From a virus, in IMG/VR virus record IMGVR_UViG_3300020578_003511, positions 1 to 47,365 of that record: DNA of 47,365 bases. One strand, written 5' to 3'. The translations under genes and the position numbers were made by a program. Shown piece by piece: positions 16,728-26,025 of this stretch. The first letter of the stretch is position 1. Every line of letters begins with the position of its first letter. A model generated the notes under the pieces. That model had not been told where the DNA came from. It worked only from the letters and a program-made list of their open reading frames with translations, and searched no databases.

Positions 16728-17864
16728 ATGGCTGCAACAACTAGAAAAGGTGTTTGGGACTTACAACAGGTTAGAGATCAGTATCTTGCTGGGGAATGGG
16801 AACAACAGTTTCAATTATTTGCATGGGGGATTAATAATTTTGGTCAATTAGGGCAAAACAATATAACTTATTATTCGTCACCAATACAAATTCCAGGAAC
16901 ACAGTGGAGTTCAGTTTCTGGATCTTATGCTGCATCAGCATTTAAAACTGATGGAACATTATGGGTATGGGGACGAAATGATTATGGTGGATTAGGTCTA
17001 AATGATACAGTAAGACGTTCATCACCTGTTCAAATTCCAGGAACACAGTGGAGTACTTCTAATGGTGGTGTTTACAATATGTACGCAACCAAAACTGATG
17101 GAACACTGTGGGCATGGGGTTATAATGGACTTGGACAGTTAGGACAAAATAACAGAGTAGATTATTCATCACCAACACAAATTCCAGGAACACAGTGGAA
17201 TAAAATACAAGTAGGGACTTATACTGATTATAGTGTTATTGCAACCAAAACTGATGGAACACTATGGATGTGGGGTGAGGGTGCTAGTGGGCGTTTAGGA
17301 CAAAATGATGTAGCAAATCGTTCATCACCAGTACAAATTCCAGGAACACAATGGAATAATATTGGGAAGGGACAATCTTTTACGTTTGCAACCAAAACTG
17401 ATGGAACCTTGTGGATATGGGGAAATAATATTGAAGGACAACTGGGACAAAATAATCGAGCGAATTATTCGTCACCACGACAAATTCCAGGCACACAGTG
17501 GAATTTAGTAGATGGTGGAGGTCAACATTCATTAGCAACCAAAACTGATGGAACATTATGGGCATGGGGTTATAATCCTTATGGAGAACTGGGACAAAAT
17601 ACTGGTGCAAATCGTTCATCACCAGTACAAATTCCAGGGACACAGTGGGCACTTGATGCAAATTCTATTAATGGATTGTATGAGGGATGTGCTGCACGTA
17701 AAACTGATGGAACATTATGGGCATGGGGAAGAAATATTTATGGAATGATGGGACAAAATAATACAACAGATCATTCATCACCAAGACAAATTCCAGGAAC
17801 ACAATGGATTGCAGTAACTGGTAATACTTATGAAGTCATAGCAATCAAATCTCTTGTAAACTAA
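16728..17864 (+). CDS. Stand-alone RCC1-type seven-repeat beta-propeller, copy 1
   Basis: 378 aa with a 35-residue N-terminal lead (MAATTRKGVWDLQQVRDQYL) and then seven repeats of about 48-52 aa. Each repeat has TLWxWG, a GQLGQNN-like turn, and SSPxQIPGTQW. Seven repeats close one RCC1 propeller. A good AGGAG site (16717-16721) precedes the ATG. No stalk or Ig-like domain is present, unlike the six downstream copies, so it must attach through the short N-terminal helix or a partner protein. RCC1 propellers serve as binding platforms; receptor binding by a fibre tip is the likely role. Confidence 0.85.
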   Translation: MAATTRKGVWDLQQVRDQYLAGEWEQQFQLFAWGINNFGQLGQNNITYYSSPIQIPGTQWSSVSGSYAASAFKTDGTLWVWGRNDYGGLGLNDTVRRSSPVQIPGTQWSTSNGGVYNMYATKTDGTLWAWGYNGLGQLGQNNRVDYSSPTQIPGTQWNKIQVGTYTDYSVIATKTDGTLWMWGEGASGRLGQNDVANRSSPVQIPGTQWNNIGKGQSFTFATKTDGTLWIWGNNIEGQLGQNNRANYSSPRQIPGTQWNLVDGGGQHSLATKTDGTLWAWGYNPYGELGQNTGANRSSPVQIPGTQWALDANSINGLYEGCAARKTDGTLWAWGRNIYGMMGQNNTTDHSSPRQIPGTQWIAVTGNTYEVIAIKSLVN

Positions 17865-17867
17865 ACT

Positions 17868-17875
17868 TATAAATA
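17868..17875 (+). promoter_or_regulatory. Perfect late promoter octamer
   Basis: TATAAATA matches the T4 late consensus at all 8 positions and lies 29 bases upstream of ATG 17897. Confidence 0.7.
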
Positions 17876-17896
17876 CTTTTAAAGTTTCACATACCG

Positions 17897-18619
17897 ATGA
17901 AAATATTCAAGTTCTTATCAGTAGATGCAAAAACTGGTATCTCAGTAGAAATTGAAAGATCACTAGAAGGACCAACACGACCAAATCTACCAGGAATTGG
18001 TGAAGTGTTCTATTTTGGTGGTTGGATGTATGCAGAGGCAGATGATACTGCCGAAGAAAATCCAGGTAATTACATCTTTGAAGTTACAGAAGCAGACTTT
18101 GAAGAAGCAATTCGTGGTGAATTTGAAGGCATCAAAACAGCAAGAATTGCAAATGCCTATGAAGAAGAAAGAGGCATTCGTGAAGCACTATTTGGTAATA
18201 AGTATCATGGATCTGCTACGATTGCTGGTGTCTATAAGTATGAGCAAGCAAAAGCACTGTTAGATGATCCAACTGCTGATGCACCTGAAATCAAAGCAGA
18301 AGCAACTGCTAGGGGTGTATCTGCTGCTGTGATTGCACAAAGAATTGTTGATAATCACGAAGCATTTAGACTGAAAGAAGCAAAACTTGCAGGTCTTCGT
18401 GGTAAGATTGTTGATCGTCTACAAGCACTGACTTTTGATGAGACTGATGCACTTGGAAGTTGGAAAGAACTAACTGAAAGAACAGAAGTCATTGGAACAC
18501 TTCCAGAAAGAGAAGGTGGTCCAGCACTAGCAAATAGACCAGAAGGCAATAATGATGTTAAAGTTGGATATTATTCACCAAGCTTAGGACTGCGCTGGGA
18601 ATGGTTGAATAAGGGTTGA
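17897..18619 (+). CDS. Probable tail-fibre-associated protein of unknown function
   Basis: 240 aa. The N-terminal 70 residues look beta-rich (FLSVDAKTGISVEIERSLEG); the rest is helical and charged, including an AEATARGVSAAVIAQRIVDN segment followed by RLKEAKLAGLRGKIVDRLQAL. That helical theme recurs in accessory proteins near phage tail fibre genes, and position between two RCC1 genes fits a fibre assembly or attachment factor. No specific family could be confirmed. It has its own perfect late promoter and is followed after 4 nt by the second RCC1 gene. Confidence 0.5.
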   Translation: MKIFKFLSVDAKTGISVEIERSLEGPTRPNLPGIGEVFYFGGWMYAEADDTAEENPGNYIFEVTEADFEEAIRGEFEGIKTARIANAYEEERGIREALFGNKYHGSATIAGVYKYEQAKALLDDPTADAPEIKAEATARGVSAAVIAQRIVDNHEAFRLKEAKLAGLRGKIVDRLQALTFDETDALGSWKELTERTEVIGTLPEREGGPALANRPEGNNDVKVGYYSPSLGLRWEWLNKG

Positions 18620-18623
18620 TGTT

Positions 18624-19757
18624 ATGATTACGTCAACGACGAGTGGTGTTTGGTTACTTGCGGATCAATATGCAAAGAATAATGCAGAAAGGTGGCGTCC
18701 TAGTGGATCTGCATTGTTTGCATGGGGATATAATGCCCAAGGACAACTAGGGCAAAATGATACAGTACCACGTTCATCACCAAGACAAATTCCAGGATCC
18801 GCATGGAATGAAGTTAATGTGGGTCAATATAACATAATTGCTACTAAAACTGATAATACTTTATGGATTTCTGGTGATAATGCTTATGGGACTTTGGGAT
18901 TAAATGATATAGTACCACGTTCATCACCGGTGCAAGTCCCAGGAACCCAATGGAATAAAGTATCTTCGGGTGCTGTAATTACAGCAGCAACTAAAACTGA
19001 TAATACTTTATGGGTATGGGGAAATAATGATGTTGGACAACTGGGATTGAACAATACAGTACTTCGTTCATCACCTACACAAATTCCAGGAACACAATGG
19101 AACCTGACTTGTGTTGGAGACCAATACATATATGCAATTAAAACCGATGGAACACTATGGGCATGGGGTAGAAATGGAAATGGTGCAATGGGGCAAAATG
19201 ATACATCCAATCGTTCCTCACCAGTACAAATTCCAGGAACACAATGGAATTCTTTAGCTGGTGGCGGAAGATATGCTGCCGGAGCATCAAAAACTGATGG
19301 AACTTTATGGATGTGGGGATTTAATAATTATGGTTCCTTAGGACTGAACGACCGAGTAGCACGTTCATCACCAGTGCAAGTTCCGGGAACTCAATGGTCA
19401 TTTAACTCCGTTTCTAGTATAGCATATTCTTATCAAACAGCATTAACAAAAACTGATGGAACATTATGGGTATGGGGACATAATGGTGAAGGTCAATTAG
19501 GACAGAATGATCTAGTAACACGTTCATCACCAGTTCAAGTTCCAGGAACACAGTGGTCTAAATCTAGTTGTGGTGCAAGTATTACATTAGCAACCAAAAC
19601 TGATGGAACATTATGGGCATGGGCTGGATATGTCTATGGCGAAATCGCACAAAATAGTGTAGTAAGATATTCATCACCACAGCAAATTCCAGGAACACAG
19701 TGGACTAGTTTCTCCGCAGGATATTATAGTGCAGCAGCAGTCAGACCTTCTTATTAA
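18624..19757 (+). CDS. Stand-alone RCC1-type seven-repeat beta-propeller, copy 2
   Basis: 377 aa: a 30-residue lead (TTSGVWLLADQYAKNNAERW) followed by seven RCC1 blades. The lead resembles that of copy 1 (GVWDLQQVRDQYL), supporting a shared attachment element. Blade 7 is the most divergent (WAGYVYGEIAQN). Blade 2 has ISG in place of WG. Blade 1 shares a 62-nt exact tract with the stalked propeller at 34763. It begins 4 nt after the 17897 gene, so the two are probably co-expressed, and is followed by the first 2OG oxygenase gene after 6 nt. Confidence 0.85.
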   Translation: MITSTTSGVWLLADQYAKNNAERWRPSGSALFAWGYNAQGQLGQNDTVPRSSPRQIPGSAWNEVNVGQYNIIATKTDNTLWISGDNAYGTLGLNDIVPRSSPVQVPGTQWNKVSSGAVITAATKTDNTLWVWGNNDVGQLGLNNTVLRSSPTQIPGTQWNLTCVGDQYIYAIKTDGTLWAWGRNGNGAMGQNDTSNRSSPVQIPGTQWNSLAGGGRYAAGASKTDGTLWMWGFNNYGSLGLNDRVARSSPVQVPGTQWSFNSVSSIAYSYQTALTKTDGTLWVWGHNGEGQLGQNDLVTRSSPVQVPGTQWSKSSCGASITLATKTDGTLWAWAGYVYGEIAQNSVVRYSSPQQIPGTQWTSFSAGYYSAAAVRPSY

Positions 19758-19763
19758 CACTTT

Positions 19764-20351
19764 ATGAACCCTTTTGAACTTCTTATTATTCAACCAAATA
19801 TCGTTCCGCAAGAACACATTCAACAACTTCTTCAACTAACCAATCAATCAACATCAAATGCAACGATTGGTTCTGGTGAAGAAAAAGTAGAATTAGAAAC
19901 CAGACATACGTTATGGTATCCAATACCATATCCAATGTTGCAGAACTTAAATTCTGCGATTATGTCTTGTTATAAATCTTATATGGAACCAATTTATCAT
20001 TCAACGATTAAAAACATTGAACCTGCCCAATTTCTTGGCTATCCTATTGGTGGTCATTATATTGAGCATAATGATTGTGAAAATTTTGAAGGTGGGAAAT
20101 GGGTCAAAATTGCACCCAGAGATATTTCAATTCTATTTTATTTGAATGATAACTATACTGGTGGGGAACTAGAATTTACACAACTTGGTTTGACTATTAA
20201 ACCAAAAACAGGTATGATGATAGCATTTCCATCCTATAAAGAATTTGCCCATAAAGTTCATCCAGTCAAAACTGGTATGAGATATTCACTTGTAAGTTGG
20301 TTAGAGACAGAGAAAAAAGTTTATGAAACAGTACGAAGAAAAAGGTTTTGA
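19764..20351 (+). CDS. 2OG-Fe(II) oxygenase, prolyl 4-hydroxylase-like
   Basis: 195 aa. A double-stranded beta-helix oxygenase is indicated by H102-x-D104 (in HYIEHNDCEN), a strand segment SILFYLNDNYTGGELEF, distal His163 and Arg173 in HKVHPVKTGMRYSLVSW. This is the prolyl 4-hydroxylase/PLOD pattern: the two His and Asp bind Fe(II), the Arg binds 2-oxoglutarate. It would hydroxylate a peptide side chain, possibly proline, in the cytoplasm. It directly follows an RCC1 gene and overlaps the next oxygenase gene by 29 nt. The substrate is unknown; propeller prolines are a candidate. Confidence 0.85.
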   Translation: MNPFELLIIQPNIVPQEHIQQLLQLTNQSTSNATIGSGEEKVELETRHTLWYPIPYPMLQNLNSAIMSCYKSYMEPIYHSTIKNIEPAQFLGYPIGGHYIEHNDCENFEGGKWVKIAPRDISILFYLNDNYTGGELEFTQLGLTIKPKTGMMIAFPSYKEFAHKVHPVKTGMRYSLVSWLETEKKVYETVRRKRF

Positions 20352-20904
20352 AGTTAAGCAAGGATTTATTCCCCCATTTTTTGCACAATATCTGAGAAAC
20401 TATTTTGATCTTCTGAGAAAGAACGATCAAATTCCAAACAAAGGTGATGATCAGGTAGAAAAATCACTTGGGATTTATGGAGACCCTGCATTTGATATGT
20501 TGATGTTGATGTGTCTTCCAGCAGTAGAACAGGTAGTAGGAAAAAAACTTCTACCAACTTATACCTATGCACGGATTTATTTTAAGGGTGCAGGACTTCT
20601 TCCGCATTTAGATCGTGAAGAATGTGAGCATTCAGTATCCCTGTCTTTAGGTGGAGAATATAATGCGCTTTGGCCCTTATGGTTTAAGAATGAAGATGCC
20701 CAACCAGAACATGCTGCGATGGGTGAAGGTGATGCTGTAATCTATAAAGGTAATAAAGTTCATCATTGGAGAGATGAATTTGAAGGAACCACACAGTTCC
20801 AAGTCTTTATGCACTATGTTGAAGCAGAAGGAGAATATAAAAACAAACTGTTTGATACAAGACCTTACATTGGACTACCTGCTGGTACTAAAACTGAGTA
20901 TTGA
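20323..20904 (+). CDS. 2OG-Fe(II) oxygenase-like protein
   Basis: 193 aa, overlapping the upstream oxygenase gene by 29 nt. H95-x-D97 in LLPHLDREECEHSVSLSLGG, an ALWPLWF segment, and a distal His pair (147/148) in GNKVHHWRDEFEGTTQFQVF fit an Fe(II)-binding facial triad. The usual 2-oxoglutarate Arg or Lys is not obvious at its normal place, so cosubstrate binding is less certain than for the upstream protein. Similar proteins are common in marine phages and cyanobacteria. The substrate is unknown. Confidence 0.7.
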   Translation: MKQYEEKGFEVKQGFIPPFFAQYLRNYFDLLRKNDQIPNKGDDQVEKSLGIYGDPAFDMLMLMCLPAVEQVVGKKLLPTYTYARIYFKGAGLLPHLDREECEHSVSLSLGGEYNALWPLWFKNEDAQPEHAAMGEGDAVIYKGNKVHHWRDEFEGTTQFQVFMHYVEAEGEYKNKLFDTRPYIGLPAGTKTEY

Positions 20905-20906
20905 CT

Positions 20907-22196
20907 ATGATTGCACAACTGATTATTGAACTGAGTGAAAAGGGTGAACCAAAGGCAGCAAAGGAACTAGCAAAAGCATATCTTAAACACCAAGCAGATC
21001 CAGAAATTCTTAATCTGCTTGGTAAACTGCATCATGATGATAAAGAATTTGATGAAGCACTGAAATGCATGAATGCACTTCAAGAAAGTCCTGGCGTAAT
21101 CATCAATAAGGCAAAGTGTCTTTATTATCTACGCAGAGCACCAGAAGCAGAAAAACTTCTTTTGAAACTTCCAAAAGATGTAAGAGAAGATCCTTTAACG
21201 CAAATTGATCGTTCCCTGTACACGACTGCACAAGGTAAGTTTGATTTAAGTAAAAGAATTCTACAACCAATTGCTGATACAATTCCACAAGCAGCATTTA
21301 ACTACGGATGGTTTCTTCTGAATGAAGATTTCTTGAAAGGTTATGAATACATTCGTGCTGGGGCAAATCTTAAAGTCTGGGGACACGAATGGTTGCTGAA
21401 AGAAAAGTATGGTATTGATAAAGAACAACGTTGGAATGGTGAAACCGTAGATACGATCGCATATTATCTTGAAGGTGGTATGGGTGATGAAATGATCTTC
21501 ATTCGCTATGCAAATCATTTCAAGAAGTATTGCAAGACACTGAAAATCTTTTGTACCAAATCCACAAAGTCATTGTTTGAAGCATGTGGATATGAAAATG
21601 TTTATCTGCACGATGAAATTGTAAGAACCAAATGGACAAAGTTTGTTCCTGCAATGTCTGCACCTTATTTTCTTGGTCTATCTGGTCCTTGTGATGGCGT
21701 GGAATTTCCTTATCTGCAAAAGAAAGCAAATCCGATTGCAGAAATGAATGATGTTGCGAAAGGACGTAAGAAGATTTGTATTCGTTGGAAAGGCAATCCA
21801 CAGTTTGAACATGATCAATTCCGTAGTGTTCCAATTGAAAAACTTCTTGATCTTGATAAGTTTGGTCAGTTGTTTTCATTACAGATTGAAGACAGTGATC
21901 TACCAAAAAATGCACCAGTATGGGATTTAAGTCATCTAATTCATGACTGGAATGATACTTATGATATCTTTGCAGAAAGTGATTTGGTGATTACATCTTG
22001 TACTGCAACTGCTCATCTTGCAGGTGCAATGGGCACAAAAGTGATTGTCCTTCCACCATTAGTTCCTTACATTACATGGGCATCTGACGATATCAAATGG
22101 TATGGTGATAACGTCACTGTATTGAAGCAGATGGAGTATAATAATTGGGATAAAACGATTGAGAGACTTTATGAGGTGGTAGAAAATGAATATTGA
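20907..22196 (+). CDS. TPR plus GT9 (heptosyltransferase-like) glycosyltransferase
   Basis: 429 aa from ATG 20907 (a TTG two codons earlier is less likely; both overlap or abut the upstream stop). The N-terminal 150 residues are helical TPR-like repeats (AKELAKAYLKHQADPEILNLLGKLH). The C-terminal part matches the GT9 ADP-heptose:LPS heptosyltransferase style: YLEGGMGDEMIFIRYANHF (about 187), KICIRWKGNPQFEHDQFRS (about 285), and SDLVITSCTATAHLAGAMG (about 350), the usual sugar-nucleotide-binding end. It could use the ADP-heptose made by the genes at 32184-34701, either on LPS or on a protein. It overlaps the next gene by 11 nt. Confidence 0.75.
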   Translation: MIAQLIIELSEKGEPKAAKELAKAYLKHQADPEILNLLGKLHHDDKEFDEALKCMNALQESPGVIINKAKCLYYLRRAPEAEKLLLKLPKDVREDPLTQIDRSLYTTAQGKFDLSKRILQPIADTIPQAAFNYGWFLLNEDFLKGYEYIRAGANLKVWGHEWLLKEKYGIDKEQRWNGETVDTIAYYLEGGMGDEMIFIRYANHFKKYCKTLKIFCTKSTKSLFEACGYENVYLHDEIVRTKWTKFVPAMSAPYFLGLSGPCDGVEFPYLQKKANPIAEMNDVAKGRKKICIRWKGNPQFEHDQFRSVPIEKLLDLDKFGQLFSLQIEDSDLPKNAPVWDLSHLIHDWNDTYDIFAESDLVITSCTATAHLAGAMGTKVIVLPPLVPYITWASDDIKWYGDNVTVLKQMEYNNWDKTIERLYEVVENEY

Positions 22197-22791
22197 AACT
22201 TATAGTTTATTTCCAACAAACATTGTAAGAACTGACTTCAAAGGTTTTATTACACCTGAGGATCATTTCACAATGATGCAAAGTGTAGACATGTTGATTG
22301 AGAATGGTGTCTATACTGATAATGAACTTACGCCAAAGTATCAGACATCAGTAATCCTATTTCATGATGATGCACCACCAATCTGGCAGAAGTTAAAGAA
22401 AACATTCTATCAGGCATGTTCTAATTATCTTCAAGCAACACCTGGTTTTACTGGTAATCAAGATGCACTTGAATTCACTGGTTCTGGTGCATGGTGTTAT
22501 AAAGGATGGAAGGGACTTAATCAAACACAAACGAACCCATGGCATCATCATAACCCATCATTTCTTTCAGGTGTCTATTATCTAAAAGTCCCTGGTGATT
22601 GGTCTACGGGTGGTACAGAATTTCATGATCCAAGAACTGCACCAGCACAAGCAACACAAAATCAATGCATAGCACCACAGGAATATACTTGGATTATCTT
22701 TCCTGGTTGGTTATCGCATAAAAGCAATTATGTAGATACTGAGGATCCACGTTATGTAATTGCAGCAAATATGTATGTAAAGGTACGATGA
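22186..22791 (+). CDS. Putative 2OG-Fe(II) oxygenase (TIGR02466/2OG-FeII_Oxy_5-like)
   Basis: 201 aa. The N-terminus (SLFPTNIVRTDF) is the usual opening of this family. Metal ligands are suggested by H120-H122 (NPWHHHN) followed by SFLSGVYYLKVPGDWSTGG, and His178 in IIFPGWLSHKSNYVDTEDPR with Arg189 for 2-oxoglutarate. The family is widespread in marine phages and its substrates are unknown. Overlapping on both sides (11 nt upstream, ATGA downstream) places it in a tightly coupled operon with glycosyltransferases. Confidence 0.75.
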   Translation: MNIETYSLFPTNIVRTDFKGFITPEDHFTMMQSVDMLIENGVYTDNELTPKYQTSVILFHDDAPPIWQKLKKTFYQACSNYLQATPGFTGNQDALEFTGSGAWCYKGWKGLNQTQTNPWHHHNPSFLSGVYYLKVPGDWSTGGTEFHDPRTAPAQATQNQCIAPQEYTWIIFPGWLSHKSNYVDTEDPRYVIAANMYVKVR

Positions 22792-23456
22792 AAAGAGCAA
22801 TTTTTACTTTCTATAATTTTTCAATCGATCCAGAAGTAATTAGACTTCAACAAGAAGTCATTCAAAAATTCAATCACACAGCACAGTTTCTTCCACTATG
22901 TTCACAAACACGCGGGGAAGAAGTCATGCATCCACAAGCCGTTGACTATGGACTGAATGAACTATTCGTCAATCAGCAATGTGATACGGTTCTTCTGTTG
23001 GATGTTGATTGTATTCCAGTAAATCAATATGCACTGGAATATACATTTGATCAAGCAGAAAAAGGAAAGTTAGTGGGTAATGCACAAATTGGTGCTCATC
23101 TACAAAATCCAGAACACATGTATGTTGCTCCTTCTGCTTTTTGTTTAACTAGACAAATGTATGAAGACTTTGGTAGAATGACTGTGCAACCAGATCACAT
23201 CAATGCTGATACCTGTGGATATTATACAATTGAAGCAGAAAAGCGTGGACTTGAAGTAGAATTCTATATGCCCACACACTTTCAACGTCGTCCAAGAAAT
23301 ACAGTTTGGGATTTAGGTCAAGGTCGTGGTGAATTTGGTATTGGTACAACGTATTCAAATCATCTTGGTGTGAATATGTTCTATCATCTATTTGAAAGTC
23401 GTTTGAATGTCTACAATTGCCTCTTCTATGATAAATGCGATGAACTACTGAAATGA
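22788..23456 (+). CDS. Glycosyltransferase-like protein (GT-A type)
   Basis: 222 aa. An N-terminal strand is followed by VLLLDVDCIPV with D72-x-D74, the nucleotide-sugar/metal-binding DxD of GT-A enzymes. Downstream, AQIGAHLQNPEHMYVAPSAF and a conserved-looking FEFGIGTTYSNHLG-like segment (GEFGIGTTYSNHLG, about 180) complete a small soluble domain with no membrane anchor. It is coupled by ATGA on both sides. The donor and acceptor are unknown. Confidence 0.65.
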   Translation: MKRAIFTFYNFSIDPEVIRLQQEVIQKFNHTAQFLPLCSQTRGEEVMHPQAVDYGLNELFVNQQCDTVLLLDVDCIPVNQYALEYTFDQAEKGKLVGNAQIGAHLQNPEHMYVAPSAFCLTRQMYEDFGRMTVQPDHINADTCGYYTIEAEKRGLEVEFYMPTHFQRRPRNTVWDLGQGRGEFGIGTTYSNHLGVNMFYHLFESRLNVYNCLFYDKCDELLK

Positions 23457-24049
23457 CTTATACTTACCTAGATGCTTGTGTAGAAAATCCAAGAACAGTT
23501 GATCTTGGAAATGATATGTATGCAATTGAATTCTGGAAACCAGAATTCTGCAAAGAACTGATTAACATCGCAGAAAGCATTGGTGGGTTTTCTAGTGTTC
23601 CTGGTGATCCTGTTTATGGTCAAGAACTACGTATTACACAAATCAGTGACTTGTTTTATAAGAACTATTGTGAACACTGGAAACGTGTAGTATCCCCATT
23701 TCTAGATGAAAAGTTTGGTCTTCCAAGTGAACAATGGTTTACTGGTTGGAAAGTTCCATTCATCATTAAGTATTCAATGGACAGTCAACGTTCATTAAGA
23801 ATTCATGCTGATGATAGCTTGATTACTGGTACAATCAGATTGAATGATGAATACACTGGTGGTGAACTGATTTATCCACGTCAGAATTTTAGTAATAAAG
23901 ATGTACCTGTGGGAACAATGATCATTGCCCCATCCATTGTGACGCATTTGCATTATAGTAGTGAACTTCAAAGTGGTATGAAGTATTCGTTTGTATCATG
24001 GACAAAACTAAATAAGAAAGATAACGGGATTAACTTCGCAGAAGTCTAA
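23453..24049 (+). CDS. 2OG-Fe(II) oxygenase, lysyl/prolyl hydroxylase-like
   Basis: 198 aa. H118-x-D120 in SLRIHADDSLITGTIRLNDE, YTGGELIYPRQ, and distal His (165 or 167) with basic Lys177 in HLHYSSELQSGMKYSFVSW give a clear procollagen-hydroxylase-type (P4H/PLOD) pattern; the 2-oxoglutarate residue is Lys instead of the usual Arg. It shares the terminal layout SGMxYSxVSW with the 19764 protein, so the two are related. The stop codon overlaps the start of an RCC1 gene (TAATG), so the oxygenase and the propeller are translationally coupled, which makes that propeller a candidate substrate. Confidence 0.8.
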   Translation: MTYTYLDACVENPRTVDLGNDMYAIEFWKPEFCKELINIAESIGGFSSVPGDPVYGQELRITQISDLFYKNYCEHWKRVVSPFLDEKFGLPSEQWFTGWKVPFIIKYSMDSQRSLRIHADDSLITGTIRLNDEYTGGELIYPRQNFSNKDVPVGTMIIAPSIVTHLHYSSELQSGMKYSFVSWTKLNKKDNGINFAEV

Positions 24050-25164
24050 TGGGAATAAGACAAAACACTTGGAACCTAGGTGGACATTATGACTTAACCA
24101 ATAGTGGGCAGAATGCTTATGTTGGAAGTATTTTATTATTTGCTTGGGGTGGTAATGGACTTGGGCAATTAGGACAAAATGCTAGAGCATATCGTTCATC
24201 ACCAGTTCAAATTCCAGGAACACAATGGAATACAATTTCTGCGACTTATTATATGACACTAGCGACAAAAACCGATGGAACTTTATGGACATGGGGTAGA
24301 AACCAATTTGGACAATTAGGACAAAATAATACAACATATCATTCATCACCAGTTCAAATTCCAGGAACACAATGGAGTTTGGCTACTGGAGGGGCTTTTC
24401 ACACAGTGGCGACTAAAACAGATGAAACTTTATGGGCATGGGGATACAATCAATATGGTAATTTAGCACAAAACAACAAAGTAAATTATTCATCACCAAG
24501 ACAAATTCCAGGAACACAGTGGTCTCGCATTGCTAGTAGTAATTATCAATCGCTATTAGCAACCAAGACTGATGGAACGTTGTGGTCATGGGGATATAAT
24601 TATAATGGAGTGTTGGGACAAAATAATACGATAAATCGTTCGTCACCAGTACAAATTCCAGGAACACAATGGAATAAAGTTTCTGTTGGTAGATATCATA
24701 TGCTAGCAACCAAAACTGATGGAACTTTATGGACATCGGGTCGTAATAATCGAGGACAATTAGGACAAAATGATAGAACATATCGTTCATCACCAATTCA
24801 AGTCCCAGGAACACAATGGAATTCGATTGCTAGTAGTAATTATCAGTCATTAACAACAAAAACTGATGGAACTTTATGGTCATGGGGATTTAATAGTAGT
24901 GGACAATTGGGACAAAACAATCAAACATATTATTCATCACCAGTACAAATTCCAGGAACACAATGGAATAATATTCAAGCTTATTATCTAACTAACATTG
25001 CCACAAAAACCGATAGTACGTTATGGGCATGGGGAGGTAACAGTTTTGGACAATTAGGACAAAATAATCTAACACAATATTCATCACCAGTACAAATTCC
25101 AGGGACATCATGGAATTCGATTGCTAGTGGTGCTTATCATTCATTAGCAATCCAACAACAATAA
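24049..25164 (+). CDS. Stand-alone RCC1-type seven-repeat beta-propeller, copy 3
   Basis: 371 aa starting in a TAATG overlap with a 2OG oxygenase gene. A 30-residue lead (NTWNLGGHYDLTNSGQNAYV) precedes seven blades with TLWxWG and SSPxQIPGTQW. It lacks the stalk and Ig-like domain of the 34763-46385 fibres. It lies inside the modification cassette, the strongest positional link between the enzymes and the propellers. Its C-terminus ends soon after blade 7 with LAIQQQ, so no extra domain is present. Confidence 0.85.
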   Translation: MGIRQNTWNLGGHYDLTNSGQNAYVGSILLFAWGGNGLGQLGQNARAYRSSPVQIPGTQWNTISATYYMTLATKTDGTLWTWGRNQFGQLGQNNTTYHSSPVQIPGTQWSLATGGAFHTVATKTDETLWAWGYNQYGNLAQNNKVNYSSPRQIPGTQWSRIASSNYQSLLATKTDGTLWSWGYNYNGVLGQNNTINRSSPVQIPGTQWNKVSVGRYHMLATKTDGTLWTSGRNNRGQLGQNDRTYRSSPIQVPGTQWNSIASSNYQSLTTKTDGTLWSWGFNSSGQLGQNNQTYYSSPVQIPGTQWNNIQAYYLTNIATKTDSTLWAWGGNSFGQLGQNNLTQYSSPVQIPGTSWNSIASGAYHSLAIQQQ

Positions 25165-25170
25165 TAAATA
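25163..25170 (+). promoter_or_regulatory. Late promoter octamer for the second half of the modification cassette
   Basis: AATAAATA (7 of 8) overlaps the stop codon of the RCC1 gene and lies 29 bases before ATG 25192. It would drive the run of overlapping genes from 25192 to 33944. Confidence 0.5.
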
Positions 25171-25191
25171 CATCAAACAACATTCTTCATT

Positions 25192-26025
25192 ATGCAACAA
25201 CTTCATTACTGTCTGGGACTGCCCAGAACTTGCTCATCAGTGATCATGAACATCCTGAATGAGAACCCAAGATTTTTCACAACTGGTACTTGTCCATTAC
25301 CTTATCTTGTAAGTGCTTGCAGAGACATTTCCACGCAAGTCAGCGAGTTCATTGCACTAGACAAAGACGTTCTTAACGATGCATATCTAAACTTTCTGCG
25401 ACAAGGATTTCGTGGATGGTTTGAGACAATGACTGATAAACCAGTTGTTATATCCAAGTCAAGAGTATGGGCAGAATATCTAACCCATACTTTCGCACTT
25501 AATCCAAATTCAAAGTATCTGTATATTGTAAGAGATCTTAGGGACATTATTTGTTCTTTTGAGACACTACTGCATAAGTATCCCAATATCATCATTGGAG
25601 ATACCCAGATGCCCTTCCAGCACAATACATTTGAGAAGCGAATGGAATTGTACTGTACGGATGGAATGGCGAACCTAGGGCGTCCTTTACACATGCTTCC
25701 ACATGTTGTTGAAGTCGCACAAAAGCATCCAGATAACTTCTTCTTCCTGAGACACGAAGACTTCAACGAAAATCCAAGAGGAACATTCCAGCTGATTTAT
25801 CAATGGTTAGGTGAAGAATATTTTGAACATGATTTTGAAAATATTCCTAAACCTGATTACTATGAGCACGATACTGTTTATCGTTCCATGGTAACGCACA
25901 AGACAGGAACAAAACTGAAAAAGTTAGAACCACGTTGGCCAAAGATGATGACGCCTGAACAGTCACAATTGGTCATTCAAAACAACCTAACATACTATCA
26001 ACAGTTCTATCCTGAACTTGTATGA
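25192..26025 (+). CDS. Sulfotransferase
   Basis: 277 aa. The PAPS 5'-phosphosulfate loop is visible as GLPRTCSS (residues 9-16) right after the first strand, and the 3'-phosphate motif as YLYIVRDLRDIICS (110-122). A late segment (FFFLRHEDFNENPRGTFQLI) and helical C-terminus match sulfotransferase layout. It should transfer sulfate from PAPS to a hydroxyl of a sugar or protein. No signal peptide or membrane segment is seen, so it acts in the cytoplasm, suiting a nascent phage protein or a sugar precursor. It is coupled to GT25 by ATGA. Confidence 0.8.
   Translation: MQQLHYCLGLPRTCSSVIMNILNENPRFFTTGTCPLPYLVSACRDISTQVSEFIALDKDVLNDAYLNFLRQGFRGWFETMTDKPVVISKSRVWAEYLTHTFALNPNSKYLYIVRDLRDIICSFETLLHKYPNIIIGDTQMPFQHNTFEKRMELYCTDGMANLGRPLHMLPHVVEVAQKHPDNFFFLRHEDFNENPRGTFQLIYQWLGEEYFEHDFENIPKPDYYEHDTVYRSMVTHKTGTKLKKLEPRWPKMMTPEQSQLVIQNNLTYYQQFYPELV

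Noticed and set aside
17865-17890. Inverted repeat AAACTT/AAGTTT after the first RCC1 gene as a terminator
   Set aside because: The arms are AT-only, the loop is long and contains the perfect late promoter, and there is no T-run; a promoter explains the site better.
20901-20909. Non-ATG starts (TTG 20901, GTG 26672, TTG 27189, TTG 27917)
   Set aside because: An ATG lies two to four codons downstream in each case, in an overlap typical of this operon (ATGA/TGATG) and, at 26678, with a well-placed AAGGAG; the ATG starts were used.
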